Shown piece after piece: positions 1 through 6,531 of a DNA stretch of 11,525 nt. The notes under the pieces are model-generated. The model ran no database searches, was not told where the DNA came from, and saw only the letters and a program-made list of their open reading frames with translations. The DNA lies in NCBI GenBank assembly GCA_913041775.1, contig CAJWJW010000021.1, positions 1 to 11,525 of the forward strand, given 5' to 3'. A program made the position numbers and the translations under genes. Origin of the DNA: an uncultured Flavobacteriales bacterium (GTDB lineage Bacteria > Bacteroidota > Bacteroidia > Flavobacteriales > UBA7430). Positions within the stretch are counted from its first letter, which is position 1. Each line of letters starts with the position of its first letter.

Positions 1-35
1 TTCAAAATGAAAACAGTTTCGTAGTTTCTCAACAT
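1..35 (-). CDS. rpsF: 30S ribosomal protein S6, N-terminal fragment cut by the window edge
   Basis: Reading the minus strand from the ATG at 33-35 gives MLRNYETVFIL followed by an incomplete codon beginning AA. This is the characteristic start of bacterial ribosomal protein S6 (first beta strand, xYETVFIL), a small-subunit protein that pairs with S18 on the 30S platform. Only 11 codons are inside the window; the rest lies to the left. A TACTTTTG box at 65-72 on the minus strand, about 30 bases before the ATG, fits a Bacteroidota -7 element, so the gene probably heads its own transcript rather than continuing from rlmH. In many bacteria rpsF is followed by rpsR and rplI, which cannot be checked here. 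The identification rests on a short but distinctive peptide. Confidence 0.85.
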   Translation of the reverse strand, partial: MLRNYETVFIL

Positions 36-64
36 TGTTATTAATTTAGTTTATTAATAGTCTG

Positions 65-72
65 CAAAAGTA
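65..72 (-). promoter_or_regulatory. Putative -7 promoter element of rpsF
   Basis: On the minus strand the sequence is TACTTTTG, an exact match to the TAnnTTTG -7 consensus of the Bacteroidota primary sigma factor, followed by CAG. It lies 29 bases upstream of the rpsF ATG. No TTG was found at the expected -33 position; only a T-rich stretch (complement of 92-96) is there. Confidence 0.5.
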
Positions 73-155
73 AGTAATTTATCTCTATAATAAAAACGAA
101 TCAATCAACAGAAGTCACGAATCTTAACAGGTGTAAATTTAAAGATAAACAGGTC

Positions 156-194
156 ATTACAACTACTGATTTACATAGCTTTACTAGTTGTAAT
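156..194. repeat. 10-bp perfect inverted repeat between rlmH and rpsF
   Basis: ATTACAACTA at 156-165 is exactly complementary to TAGTTGTAAT at 185-194, with a 19-base spacer. It starts about 30 bases past the rlmH stop in the direction of rlmH transcription and lies about 85 bases upstream of the rpsF -7 box. It could be an RNA hairpin at the end of the rlmH transcript or a protein-binding palindrome. There is no T-run after it, so it is not a classic intrinsic terminator. Confidence 0.35.
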
Positions 195-225
195 TATCAA
201 ACTAAATCTTTAGTGGGAGAAGCCA

Positions 226-699
226 CTATTCGTGATGATAAGGTTCATTTTTCAAAATCGTCATAGCTCGGTAAACTTGCTCCACCATAAACAATCGAAT
301 CATTTGGTGAGAAAAAGTCATTTTAGATAATGACAATTTTCCTTGTGCTTTTGAATACACGGAAGCATCAAATCCATAAGGACCACCAACCACAAAAACA
401 AGTCTTTTAATTCCTGAGTTCATTTGTTGTTGTAAATGCTTTGAAAAAGCGACCGAAGAATAATCCTTGCCTTTATCGTCTAACAAGACCAACTTGTCTC
501 CAGCTTTTACTTTCGAAAGAATTAAATCACCTTCTGATTTTTTCTGCTGAAGCTCAGACAACGATTTTCTATTTTTTATATCGGGAATCTCCTCGTAATC
601 AAAGCCTATATAATGCTTCAAACGATTGCGGTACTTATCCATGCTATCCATCAAATATTTCTCATCGGTTTTCCCGATAACTAAAAGTAAAATCTTCAT
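226..699 (-). CDS. rlmH: 23S rRNA (pseudouridine-1915 N3)-methyltransferase RlmH
   Basis: RlmH is a SPOUT-class methyltransferase that uses S-adenosylmethionine to methylate pseudouridine 1915 in helix 69 of 23S rRNA on the assembled 70S ribosome. The product is 157 residues, the usual length for the family. The SAM-binding trefoil-knot region is visible: LVLLDDKGK (70-78), FVVGGPYGFD (102-111) with the GGPxG loop, and LSLSKMTFSHQMIR (122-135). The C-terminus NEPYHHE matches the conserved PYH(R/H)E end that contributes to the active site. The start is MKILLLVIGK, typical of the family. The gene is complete and divergent from nadC across 55 bases. A short hairpin (TAGTGG/CCACTA, 211-228) overlaps its stop codon. 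In staphylococci the 3' end of this gene is an integration site (SCCmec); no element is seen here. Confidence 0.95.
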   Translation of the reverse strand: MKILLLVIGKTDEKYLMDSMDKYRNRLKHYIGFDYEEIPDIKNRKSLSELQQKKSEGDLILSKVKAGDKLVLLDDKGKDYSSVAFSKHLQQQMNSGIKRLVFVVGGPYGFDASVYSKAQGKLSLSKMTFSHQMIRLFMVEQVYRAMTILKNEPYHHE

Positions 700-720
700 C
701 TAGACTCTTTAAAATTTACT

Positions 721-727
721 TATTTTG
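721..727 (+). promoter_or_regulatory. Possible -7 box for nadC
   Basis: TATTTTG followed by CAG lies 27 bases before the nadC ATG and resembles the Bacteroidota TAnnTTTG element with one spacer base missing. No TTG is seen at -33. If both this and the box at 738-744 are real, the rlmH and nadC promoters overlap back to back. Confidence 0.35.
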
Positions 728-737
728 CAGCTGCTTA

Positions 738-744
738 CAAAGTA
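738..744 (-). promoter_or_regulatory. Possible -7 box for rlmH
   Basis: On the minus strand the sequence is TACTTTG, a one-base-short version of TAnnTTTG, 38 bases before the rlmH ATG. A TTTG lies 17 bases upstream of it, inside the nadC start region, which is slightly closer than the usual spacing. It is plausible but weak. Confidence 0.3.
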
Positions 745-754
745 ACAGAATCTT

Positions 755-1600
755 ATGATTACAAAAGAACAAGTACTGCCTTTTATACATTTAGCTTTTA
801 CCGAAGACGTTCGCGATGGTGACCACAGCTCATTAGCGTGTATTCCTCAAGGGAATATCGGTAGAGCTCATTTACTCGTTAAAGACGAGGGTATAATAGC
901 TGGAATACTATTAGCTCAATGGATTTTTGAAAGTATTGACCCTTCACTAAAATTAAATACACTTCTCTCAGATGGTGACACAGTAAAAAAAGGGGATATC
1001 GCTTTTATTGTTGAAGGATGTTCGGTTTCTATACTCACTGCAGAACGTTTGGTGTTAAATTGTATGCAACGAATGAGTGCAATTGCGACTAAAACGAAAG
1101 AGTATGTAACACTAATTGAAGGAACAGAAACTACTATTTTAGACACCCGTAAGACGACTCCTGGAATACGGGTTATAGAAAAATGGGCTGTTAGAATTGG
1201 TGGAGGTGCAAATCATAGATTCGGTTTATACGACATGATAATGCTCAAAGATAACCACCTAGATTACGCAGGTGGAATTACAAAAGCAATAGAAAAAACA
1301 CTTACTTACCTAAAAGAAAAACACCTAGACCTTAAAATTGAGGTAGAAGCTAGAGATCTGAACGAAGTTAAAGAAATTATGAAGGCTGGAGGTATACACC
1401 GTATTATGCTCGACAACTTTACGCCTGCAGAGACAATTATAGCAGTGCAGTTAATTAATGGTGCATTCGAGACAGAATCTTCTGGAGGTATTACAGATCA
1501 AACAATTCGTTCTTATGCAGAATGTGGAGTAGATTTCATTTCTGTAGGAGCCTTAACACATTCTGTTTATAATATGGATTTGAGTTTAAAGGCTTTTTAG
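755..1600 (+). CDS. nadC: Nicotinate-nucleotide pyrophosphorylase (quinolinate phosphoribosyltransferase)
   Basis: NadC converts quinolinate and PRPP to nicotinate mononucleotide, CO2 and pyrophosphate, the last dedicated step of de novo NAD synthesis in the cytoplasm. The 281-residue length is normal for the family. Visible signatures are AERLVLNCMQRMSAIAT (96-112), DTRKTTPG (130-137) with the substrate-binding Arg/Lys, RIGGGANHRFGLYD (147-160), MLKDNH (163-168), IEVEARD (195-201), IMLDNF (217-222), ESSGGI (241-246) and VDFISVGALTHS (259-270), which together cover the phosphate and quinolinate sites of the barrel. The start ATG gives a family-like N-terminus. It is followed after 28 bases by the YihY-family gene, so the two are probably co-transcribed. 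No nadA or nadB is in the window. Nothing is missing from the active site. Confidence 0.96.
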   Translation: MITKEQVLPFIHLAFTEDVRDGDHSSLACIPQGNIGRAHLLVKDEGIIAGILLAQWIFESIDPSLKLNTLLSDGDTVKKGDIAFIVEGCSVSILTAERLVLNCMQRMSAIATKTKEYVTLIEGTETTILDTRKTTPGIRVIEKWAVRIGGGANHRFGLYDMIMLKDNHLDYAGGITKAIEKTLTYLKEKHLDLKIEVEARDLNEVKEIMKAGGIHRIMLDNFTPAETIIAVQLINGAFETESSGGITDQTIRSYAECGVDFISVGALTHSVYNMDLSLKAF

Positions 1601-1628
1601 TAAATTCACACAATCTTAAAATTAGACT

Positions 1629-2519
1629 TTGGGCATTAAAACATATACACAAAAACTAATAATTCTAGGTTTCGATGGTTTAAGCCTATATGAAGTCTCG
1701 ATGTTTTTTTATAAAGGGCTACTTGAAGGAGCAATTACTACGAGAGCCTCTTCCCTAGCCTTTAATTTCTTTTTAGCCTTCTTCCCATCAATAATAGTTC
1801 TATTCACGTTAATTCCTTTTGTTCCGATTGAAGGTTTTCAGGAACAATTGTTCGTCTTAATGATGGACATATTACCGCCCCTTACCTTTGATGCTACAAA
1901 ATCTATTTTAGACGATATAGTAAACAATGAACAAGGTGGATTACTCTCACTAACATTTGTACTAGCCTTATATTTCTCTACTAATGGTGTAAATGCAATG
2001 ATTACTGGATTTAACGCAACATATCATTTATCCGACAAAAGAACCTGGTGGCAGCTTAGACTCTTATCGTTTGCACTTACTTTAGTATTAGCAATTATTT
2101 TAATTTTAACCATCATATTTCAATTATTTTCTCAAGGCTTTATGAGTAACCTTGTTAGCGAAGGTTACCTACAACAGTATTCGGTAGATATAATTTTATA
2201 TGCTAAATGGTTAATTTTAGTTTTTGTACTATTTGTAAGTTATAGCATCTTATTTTACTATGGTCCAGCCGATAAAAAAGGTTGGAAATTCTGGTCTGCA
2301 GGTTCAATTACAGCCACTGTACTTAGCGTGATTTCCTCTTTAGGTTTCAGCTATTACGTAACAAACTTTGCCCAATACAACCAACTATACGGCTCTATTG
2401 GAACACTTCTCGTTATTTTACTTTGGATGTACTTTAACTCTATTATTCTCTTACTAGGATTTGAACTAAATGCCAGTATTGTAAGTGCAAAAGAGAAGCA
2501 AAAAAATAAGCTTGACTAA
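1629..2519 (+). CDS. YihY/BrkB-family inner-membrane protein, TTG start
   Basis: This is a 296-residue integral membrane protein of the YihY/BrkB (formerly 'ribonuclease BN') family. The molecular function of the family is unsettled; the old RNase BN label is an error and transporter-like roles have been proposed. About six membrane segments are seen, near residues 40-62, 106-121, 145-168, 190-212, 222-245 and 256-280. Family motifs include TTRASSLAFNFFLAFFPSI (37-55), STNGVNAMITGFN (117-129) and the last-helix signature YGSIGTLLVILLWMYFN (254-270) then GFELNA (277-282). An in-frame TAG at 1623-1625 blocks any upstream start, and the first ATG (1701, residue 25) would remove the conserved GFDGLSLY segment, so TTG at 1629 is the best start. 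It follows nadC by 28 bases. The 3' end overlaps the -33 element of the next promoter. Confidence 0.88.
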   Translation: MGIKTYTQKLIILGFDGLSLYEVSMFFYKGLLEGAITTRASSLAFNFFLAFFPSIIVLFTLIPFVPIEGFQEQLFVLMMDILPPLTFDATKSILDDIVNNEQGGLLSLTFVLALYFSTNGVNAMITGFNATYHLSDKRTWWQLRLLSFALTLVLAIILILTIIFQLFSQGFMSNLVSEGYLQQYSVDIILYAKWLILVFVLFVSYSILFYYGPADKKGWKFWSAGSITATVLSVISSLGFSYYVTNFAQYNQLYGSIGTLLVILLWMYFNSIILLLGFELNASIVSAKEKQKNKLD

Positions 2520-2543
2520 AATCATTTTATTACCTACCTTTTG
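2512..2543 (+). promoter_or_regulatory. Bacteroidota-type promoter for the M1 peptidase / DUF2147 unit
   Basis: TTG at 2512-2514, then 20 bases, then TACCTTTTG at 2535-2543 matches the -33 TTG / -7 TAnnTTTG layout of the Bacteroidota housekeeping sigma factor, with one additional T in the -7 box. The -7 ends 23 bases before the ATG at 2567. The -33 lies inside the last codons of the upstream membrane-protein gene. Confidence 0.55.
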
Positions 2544-2566
2544 AGTCCAAAAAAATTACGACTCTA

Positions 2567-5500
2567 ATGAGAATTTTCTATTGTTACCTATTGGTGTTAT
2601 TTATTTCTATAACCACTCTTTCTGCTCAAAGCAAACCCGTAAAATACAACCCAATAAACCAACCGAATACTTTTCGGAATTTAGACAACCCTAATTATTG
2701 GAAAAACAAAAAGCCTCATTCTGACTACTGGCAACAAGATGTTCATTATAAAATAACGGCTAATATAGATGAGCAAAAAGATCTTATCGAAGGTGTCGAA
2801 AAACTCACTTATTGGAACAACTCTCCTGACGATTTAAGTGTCGTTTATTTCCATTTATATCAAAATGCATTTCAACCAGAATCTCATCATGCAGAATTAA
2901 ACGAGCAAAACAATAATAAAATACAATACGGCCCTTACGAATCGGACAAGAAAGGTACAGAGGTGCATAAAATTACTTCTCATGGAAGGAAAATACTGCT
3001 CGAACAAGACAACACTATTTTAAAAGTTCATTTAAGTAAACCTATTAAATCAGGAGAATCTATTGACTTCGACCTAGAGTTTACTACGTATTTTGGTGAA
3101 GGAGCCATGGGTAGAAGGATGAAGAAATTTAATTCGAATGGTAAAACACACTACGATGGAGTACACTGGTATCCGAGAATTTCGGTGTATGATGCAAAGT
3201 TTGGATGGACTACCGACCAACACCTAGGAAAAGAGTTTTATGGTGACTTTGGCGCATTTGATGTAGCTTTAACTTTTGCCGCTAATTATATTGTAGACGC
3301 TACTGGATTCTTATTAAATAGAGACAAACTTGTACCTAAGGAATTAAGAGACAAATTAGCGATCACTAATTTTAAAGACAAACCTTGGAACGAAGCTGCT
3401 TCAGAAATAATAAAATACAATCCTGAAGAGCGGAAAACTTGGAAATTCCATGCCGAAAACGTACATGACTTCGCCTTTACTGCAGACCCTAGTTATAGAA
3501 TTGGAGAAGCCACTTGGAACGGTATTACTTGCTATGCATTAGCACAAGAGCAACATGCTAGTAAGTGGCAAAATGCAGCAGATTATGCCGCAAAAATAAT
3601 TCAAGTATTTTCTGAAGACTTCGGGATGTATACCTACCATAAAATGATCGTTGCAGACGCACAAGATGGGATGGAGTATCCTATGCTTACTTTAGATGGT
3701 GGGTCAGACCCTAGTTATAGAGGTTTATTGGTGCACGAAATTGGACACAACTGGTTTTACGGACAAGTAGGAAACAACGAAACTTATAGAGCTGCATTAG
3801 ACGAAGGTTTTACTCAGTTTCTTACAGCTTGGGGATTAGAACGTATAGATGGAGACAAGATGGTACAAAACATTTCATCAAACAAATACATAGCTAATCA
3901 CACCAAAGATTTACATCCAAGAGATCGATCGGTTTACTACGCTTATATAAAAGATGCTACCAGAAACAATACACCACAATTAAACACGCACTCCGACGAT
4001 TTTGGCTCGGCATTAGCTCACGGTGGTGGCTATAGACATGTTTACTATAAAACTGCAGCTATGCTGTATAACTTACAATATGTATTAGGTGATGAATTGT
4101 TTCTAGAAGCGATTCAGCATTACTTTGCTACTTGGAAAATAGCACATCCCTATTTTGGTGATTTTAGGAAAACAGTAATTAATTATACGAAGGTAGATCT
4201 TAACTGGTTTTTTGACCAATGGATGGAAACAACCAAAGACATAGATTATGCAGTAAAATCGGCTAAAAAGCTAAAAGGTTCTGATGAATTATTTGAACTT
4301 AATTTTGAGCGAAAAGCAGACATGCAAATGCCTATTGACTTTACGGTAGTCTCAAAATCTGGAAAAGAGACTCAATACCACATTCCAAATACTTGGTTTG
4401 TTAAGAAAACCGACGCAACCATTTTAGAAAAATGGTATGGTTTCGGGAAAATTCACAAGCAGCATACTGTTATTATTCGATCTCCTAAAGGAATTAAAGA
4501 TATAATTATAGACCCAACAAATAGGTTAGCAGATTCTTATATGGTAGACAATAGTTTACATAAAAACATTTCCGTAGAAATGGAAGACTTTGTTTGGTCC
4601 TACCCCGATTGGAAAAAATATGAACTTACACTTCGGCCAAAATTATGGTATAATGGATACGATGGTTTAAAAACAGGGATACAATTTACTGGTGACTATA
4701 TGGATATACATCATGTTTTTGATGGGACTTTTTGGGTAAATACAGGATTTGCACAAATTAACGAATACCTCCCTTCAGCAGAAGTAAATTATATGAAAGA
4801 GGGAGTCGAGGTTCTGGATACAATAAAATCGGGGAGCGATTACAATCAATTTTCGTACGAAGTAGAATATAGCACACCTTTATACAATATAAATAAAGGC
4901 TTAGTAATGATTCTACATACTAAAAAACTAGATGGACTGGACTTACACAAATTAAGATTTGAGCATGAATTAAAACAAAACAATAAAATCTATGCAGAAC
5001 TAAAAGTGATGCAAAGACCAGAACAAACAAGCAGTACTTATTTACTATTAAACGATGATGAGTTTTGGGTGGCAAACAAATGGAATAATACCCTTACAGT
5101 AGGTTTAGATCATTTTTACAAATACCACAGAGGAAATGGTGCGATTAACTTAGCATTAAAGTCAAGTACTTTGGGTAGTGATTATCAATATGCACAACTG
5201 AGCTTAGAAGTTCTAAACAATTCTACGATTAATAAATTCAAATTAAAAACCAGATTCTACGCAAATCATACATCTGGAACATCAATTGCACCAGAGAGCA
5301 AAATCTTTGCAGCAGGAGCTAACCCTGAACAAATGATGGACAATAAATACATTAGATCTACTGGGTTTATTAATAGGGATTTGATTGGCTACGACTCTAA
5401 CTTAAATCACTTTCAAATGGGAGGAGGATTAAACCTAAGAGCTTACGCCGGATATTTAATGCCCGAAGGAGAGTTAGAAAACCAAAGCTTCAATTACTCT

Positions 5501-5818
5501 GGAACTTCGGGAGTCTCATTCTCTACAGAATTAGAATTTTCTAAATACCTTCCTTTCGCCGAAAAAATTAGTATGACAAATTATCTTTTTACTGATGCAG
5601 GAATCTTGAATTCAAATAAATTGAATGAAGATTTTACAATAGGAAGTTTTAGAGCGGATGCAGGATTAGGTACTACATTTACCTTGTTTAAAAATATTGA
5701 TAATATTGAACCCTTAACCCTAAGGCTAGATTTACCATGGCTAATGAATAAACCTCCATATGGAGAAAACTACCTCGACTTTAACCGATTTGTTATTGGA
5801 ATTAACCGTAATTTTTAA
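2567..5818 (+). CDS. Secreted M1-family metallopeptidase with a large C-terminal beta-barrel-like domain
   Basis: This is a 1083-residue zinc metallopeptidase of the M1 (gluzincin aminopeptidase) family. Residues 1-20 form a signal peptide (hydrophobic core, then LSAQS). An N-terminal beta domain is followed by the catalytic domain: DGMEYPML (367-374) stands at the GAMEN-like substrate site; HEIGH (390-394) with E413 exactly 18 residues further on completes the HExxH-x18-E zinc site, with E391 as general base; Y493 in the Y-x-K context is the likely transition-state tyrosine. The catalytic portion ends near residue 660. From about 685 to 1083 the sequence changes to short amphipathic beta strands separated by polar loops, with GGGLNLRAYAGY (952-963), YLFTDAG (1006-1012), FRADAGLGTTF (1028-1038), LRLDLPWL (1052-1059) and a terminal Phe, resembling the end of an Omp85-type outer-membrane barrel. 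Usual M1 enzymes are 600-900 residues. Substrate is unknown; amino-terminal cleavage of peptides is inferred from the family. The gene shares a transcript with the DUF2147 gene 15 bases downstream. Confidence 0.92.
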   Translation: MRIFYCYLLVLFISITTLSAQSKPVKYNPINQPNTFRNLDNPNYWKNKKPHSDYWQQDVHYKITANIDEQKDLIEGVEKLTYWNNSPDDLSVVYFHLYQNAFQPESHHAELNEQNNNKIQYGPYESDKKGTEVHKITSHGRKILLEQDNTILKVHLSKPIKSGESIDFDLEFTTYFGEGAMGRRMKKFNSNGKTHYDGVHWYPRISVYDAKFGWTTDQHLGKEFYGDFGAFDVALTFAANYIVDATGFLLNRDKLVPKELRDKLAITNFKDKPWNEAASEIIKYNPEERKTWKFHAENVHDFAFTADPSYRIGEATWNGITCYALAQEQHASKWQNAADYAAKIIQVFSEDFGMYTYHKMIVADAQDGMEYPMLTLDGGSDPSYRGLLVHEIGHNWFYGQVGNNETYRAALDEGFTQFLTAWGLERIDGDKMVQNISSNKYIANHTKDLHPRDRSVYYAYIKDATRNNTPQLNTHSDDFGSALAHGGGYRHVYYKTAAMLYNLQYVLGDELFLEAIQHYFATWKIAHPYFGDFRKTVINYTKVDLNWFFDQWMETTKDIDYAVKSAKKLKGSDELFELNFERKADMQMPIDFTVVSKSGKETQYHIPNTWFVKKTDATILEKWYGFGKIHKQHTVIIRSPKGIKDIIIDPTNRLADSYMVDNSLHKNISVEMEDFVWSYPDWKKYELTLRPKLWYNGYDGLKTGIQFTGDYMDIHHVFDGTFWVNTGFAQINEYLPSAEVNYMKEGVEVLDTIKSGSDYNQFSYEVEYSTPLYNINKGLVMILHTKKLDGLDLHKLRFEHELKQNNKIYAELKVMQRPEQTSSTYLLLNDDEFWVANKWNNTLTVGLDHFYKYHRGNGAINLALKSSTLGSDYQYAQLSLEVLNNSTINKFKLKTRFYANHTSGTSIAPESKIFAAGANPEQMMDNKYIRSTGFINRDLIGYDSNLNHFQMGGGLNLRAYAGYLMPEGELENQSFNYSGTSGVSFSTELEFSKYLPFAEKISMTNYLFTDAGILNSNKLNEDFTIGSFRADAGLGTTFTLFKNIDNIEPLTLRLDLPWLMNKPPYGENYLDFNRFVIGINRNF

Positions 5819-5833
5819 AAACAAACCATTACT

Positions 5834-6277
5834 ATGAAAAAATCTATTTTACTTTCCCTATTTATCTTTAGTGCAAACCTACTTTTTGCGCAAAACTCTG
5901 GAGACATTTTAGGAGTTTGGCTTAACGAAGAAGGAGATGCACAGATTGAAGTCTTTAAGGCAAAAGAACTGTTTTTTGGTAAAATTGTATGGCTTGAAAA
6001 AGCAAAACATGAAAATGGAGATTGGATGCTCGATGAGAAAAATCCAGACGACAAACTTAAAACTAGAAAAAAACTAGGCATGACTGTCATGCAGAACCTT
6101 GTTTGGGACGCAAAGGATAAAGAATGGAACGACGGAGAAATATACGATGCTAGAGAAGGTGATACTTATTCTCTCAATGCTACAACAGATGGTTTAGACA
6201 TTTTAAACCTCAGAGGTTATATAGGATTTTCTCTATTTGGCAAAACAACAAGCTGGACACGATCAATTCTTAAATAA
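5834..6277 (+). CDS. Secreted DUF2147-family protein
   Basis: This 147-residue protein begins with a signal peptide (MKKSILLSLF, hydrophobic core to about residue 18, then AQN). The mature part matches the DUF2147 pattern: GVWLNEEGDAQIEVF (27-41), FGKIVWL (48-54), DEKNPDDKLKTR (67-78) with the family's D-x-x-NPD element, LGMTVMQNLVW (81-91), then the IYDAREGDTYSL strand (103-114) and LRGYIGFSLFGKTTSWTR (126-143). The fold is a small lipocalin-like barrel in known relatives; the function is not established. It is expected in the periplasm or at the outer membrane. It starts 15 bases after the M1 peptidase stop and ends 10 bases before a strong terminator, so it is the last gene of that transcript. 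Confidence 0.88.
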   Translation: MKKSILLSLFIFSANLLFAQNSGDILGVWLNEEGDAQIEVFKAKELFFGKIVWLEKAKHENGDWMLDEKNPDDKLKTRKKLGMTVMQNLVWDAKDKEWNDGEIYDAREGDTYSLNATTDGLDILNLRGYIGFSLFGKTTSWTRSILK

Positions 6278-6287
6278 TTCACACTTT

Positions 6288-6312
6288 AAAAAAGCCCATT
6301 TGGGCTTTTTTT
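6288..6312. terminator. Bidirectional Rho-independent terminator
   Basis: Six A, GCCC, loop ATTT, GGGC and seven T form a perfect hairpin flanked by an A-run and a T-run. It starts 10 bases after the DUF2147 stop, terminating the plus-strand unit. Read on the minus strand it also ends in T6, so it can stop leftward transcripts from the dehydrogenase gene (stop at 6532). Confidence 0.88.
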
Positions 6313-6406
6313 GATCTACCTCAAGAATTCTAAAGATCAAAATAAGTAGACAAACATAAATGACACTATTAGAATCTAAAATGCTTTATAAAAAATATAG
6401 GAAATG

Positions 6407-6436
6407 AAATGAGGCTCGTGAAAACGAGCCTCATTT
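6407..6436. terminator. Perfect 13-bp hairpin with GAAA tetraloop
   Basis: AAATGAGGCTCGT (6407-6419), GAAA (6420-6423), ACGAGCCTCATTT (6424-6436) form an uninterrupted 13-bp stem with a GNRA-type loop on the plus strand. It lies between the convergent DUF2147 and dehydrogenase genes, 95 bases beyond the dehydrogenase stop. On the minus strand the 3' flank is CATTTCATTTCC, only moderately U-rich, so it is a plausible but imperfect terminator for the leftward operon. It might instead be a stabilising 3' structure or part of a small RNA. Confidence 0.55.
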
Positions 6437-6531
6437 AACTATGATTAGAAACCCCCCCCAGGATTTTAATCTTTGCCAAATATATAACAAACTACATACA
6501 TGAACAACAACTATGATAAATAAATTAATAA

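Larger units (their letters stand above)
6278..6531. other. Convergent intergenic region without genes
   Basis: These 254 bases lie between the stops of two convergent genes. They hold the bidirectional terminator (6288-6312), the 13-bp hairpin (6407-6436) and a run of eight C (6452-6459) in otherwise AT-rich DNA. No open reading frame with coding character is seen on either strand. Confidence 0.7.

Noticed and set aside
226..250. 3' end of rlmH as an integrative-element attachment site (as for SCCmec in staphylococci)
   Set aside because: The gene end is intact, and no repeated copy of its end, no recombinase and no cargo is next to it.
441..680. 79-residue open frame on the plus strand inside rlmH
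   Set aside because: It is the antisense shadow of rlmH, with no family features and no promoter or conserved start.
916..1146. 76-residue minus-strand frame inside nadC
   Set aside because: It is antisense to the conserved QPRTase coding sequence and has no recognisable domain.
5815..6090. 91-residue minus-strand frame over the DUF2147 gene
   Set aside because: The plus-strand frame has a signal peptide and the DUF2147 pattern; the minus-strand one is low-complexity Ser/Phe-rich shadow.
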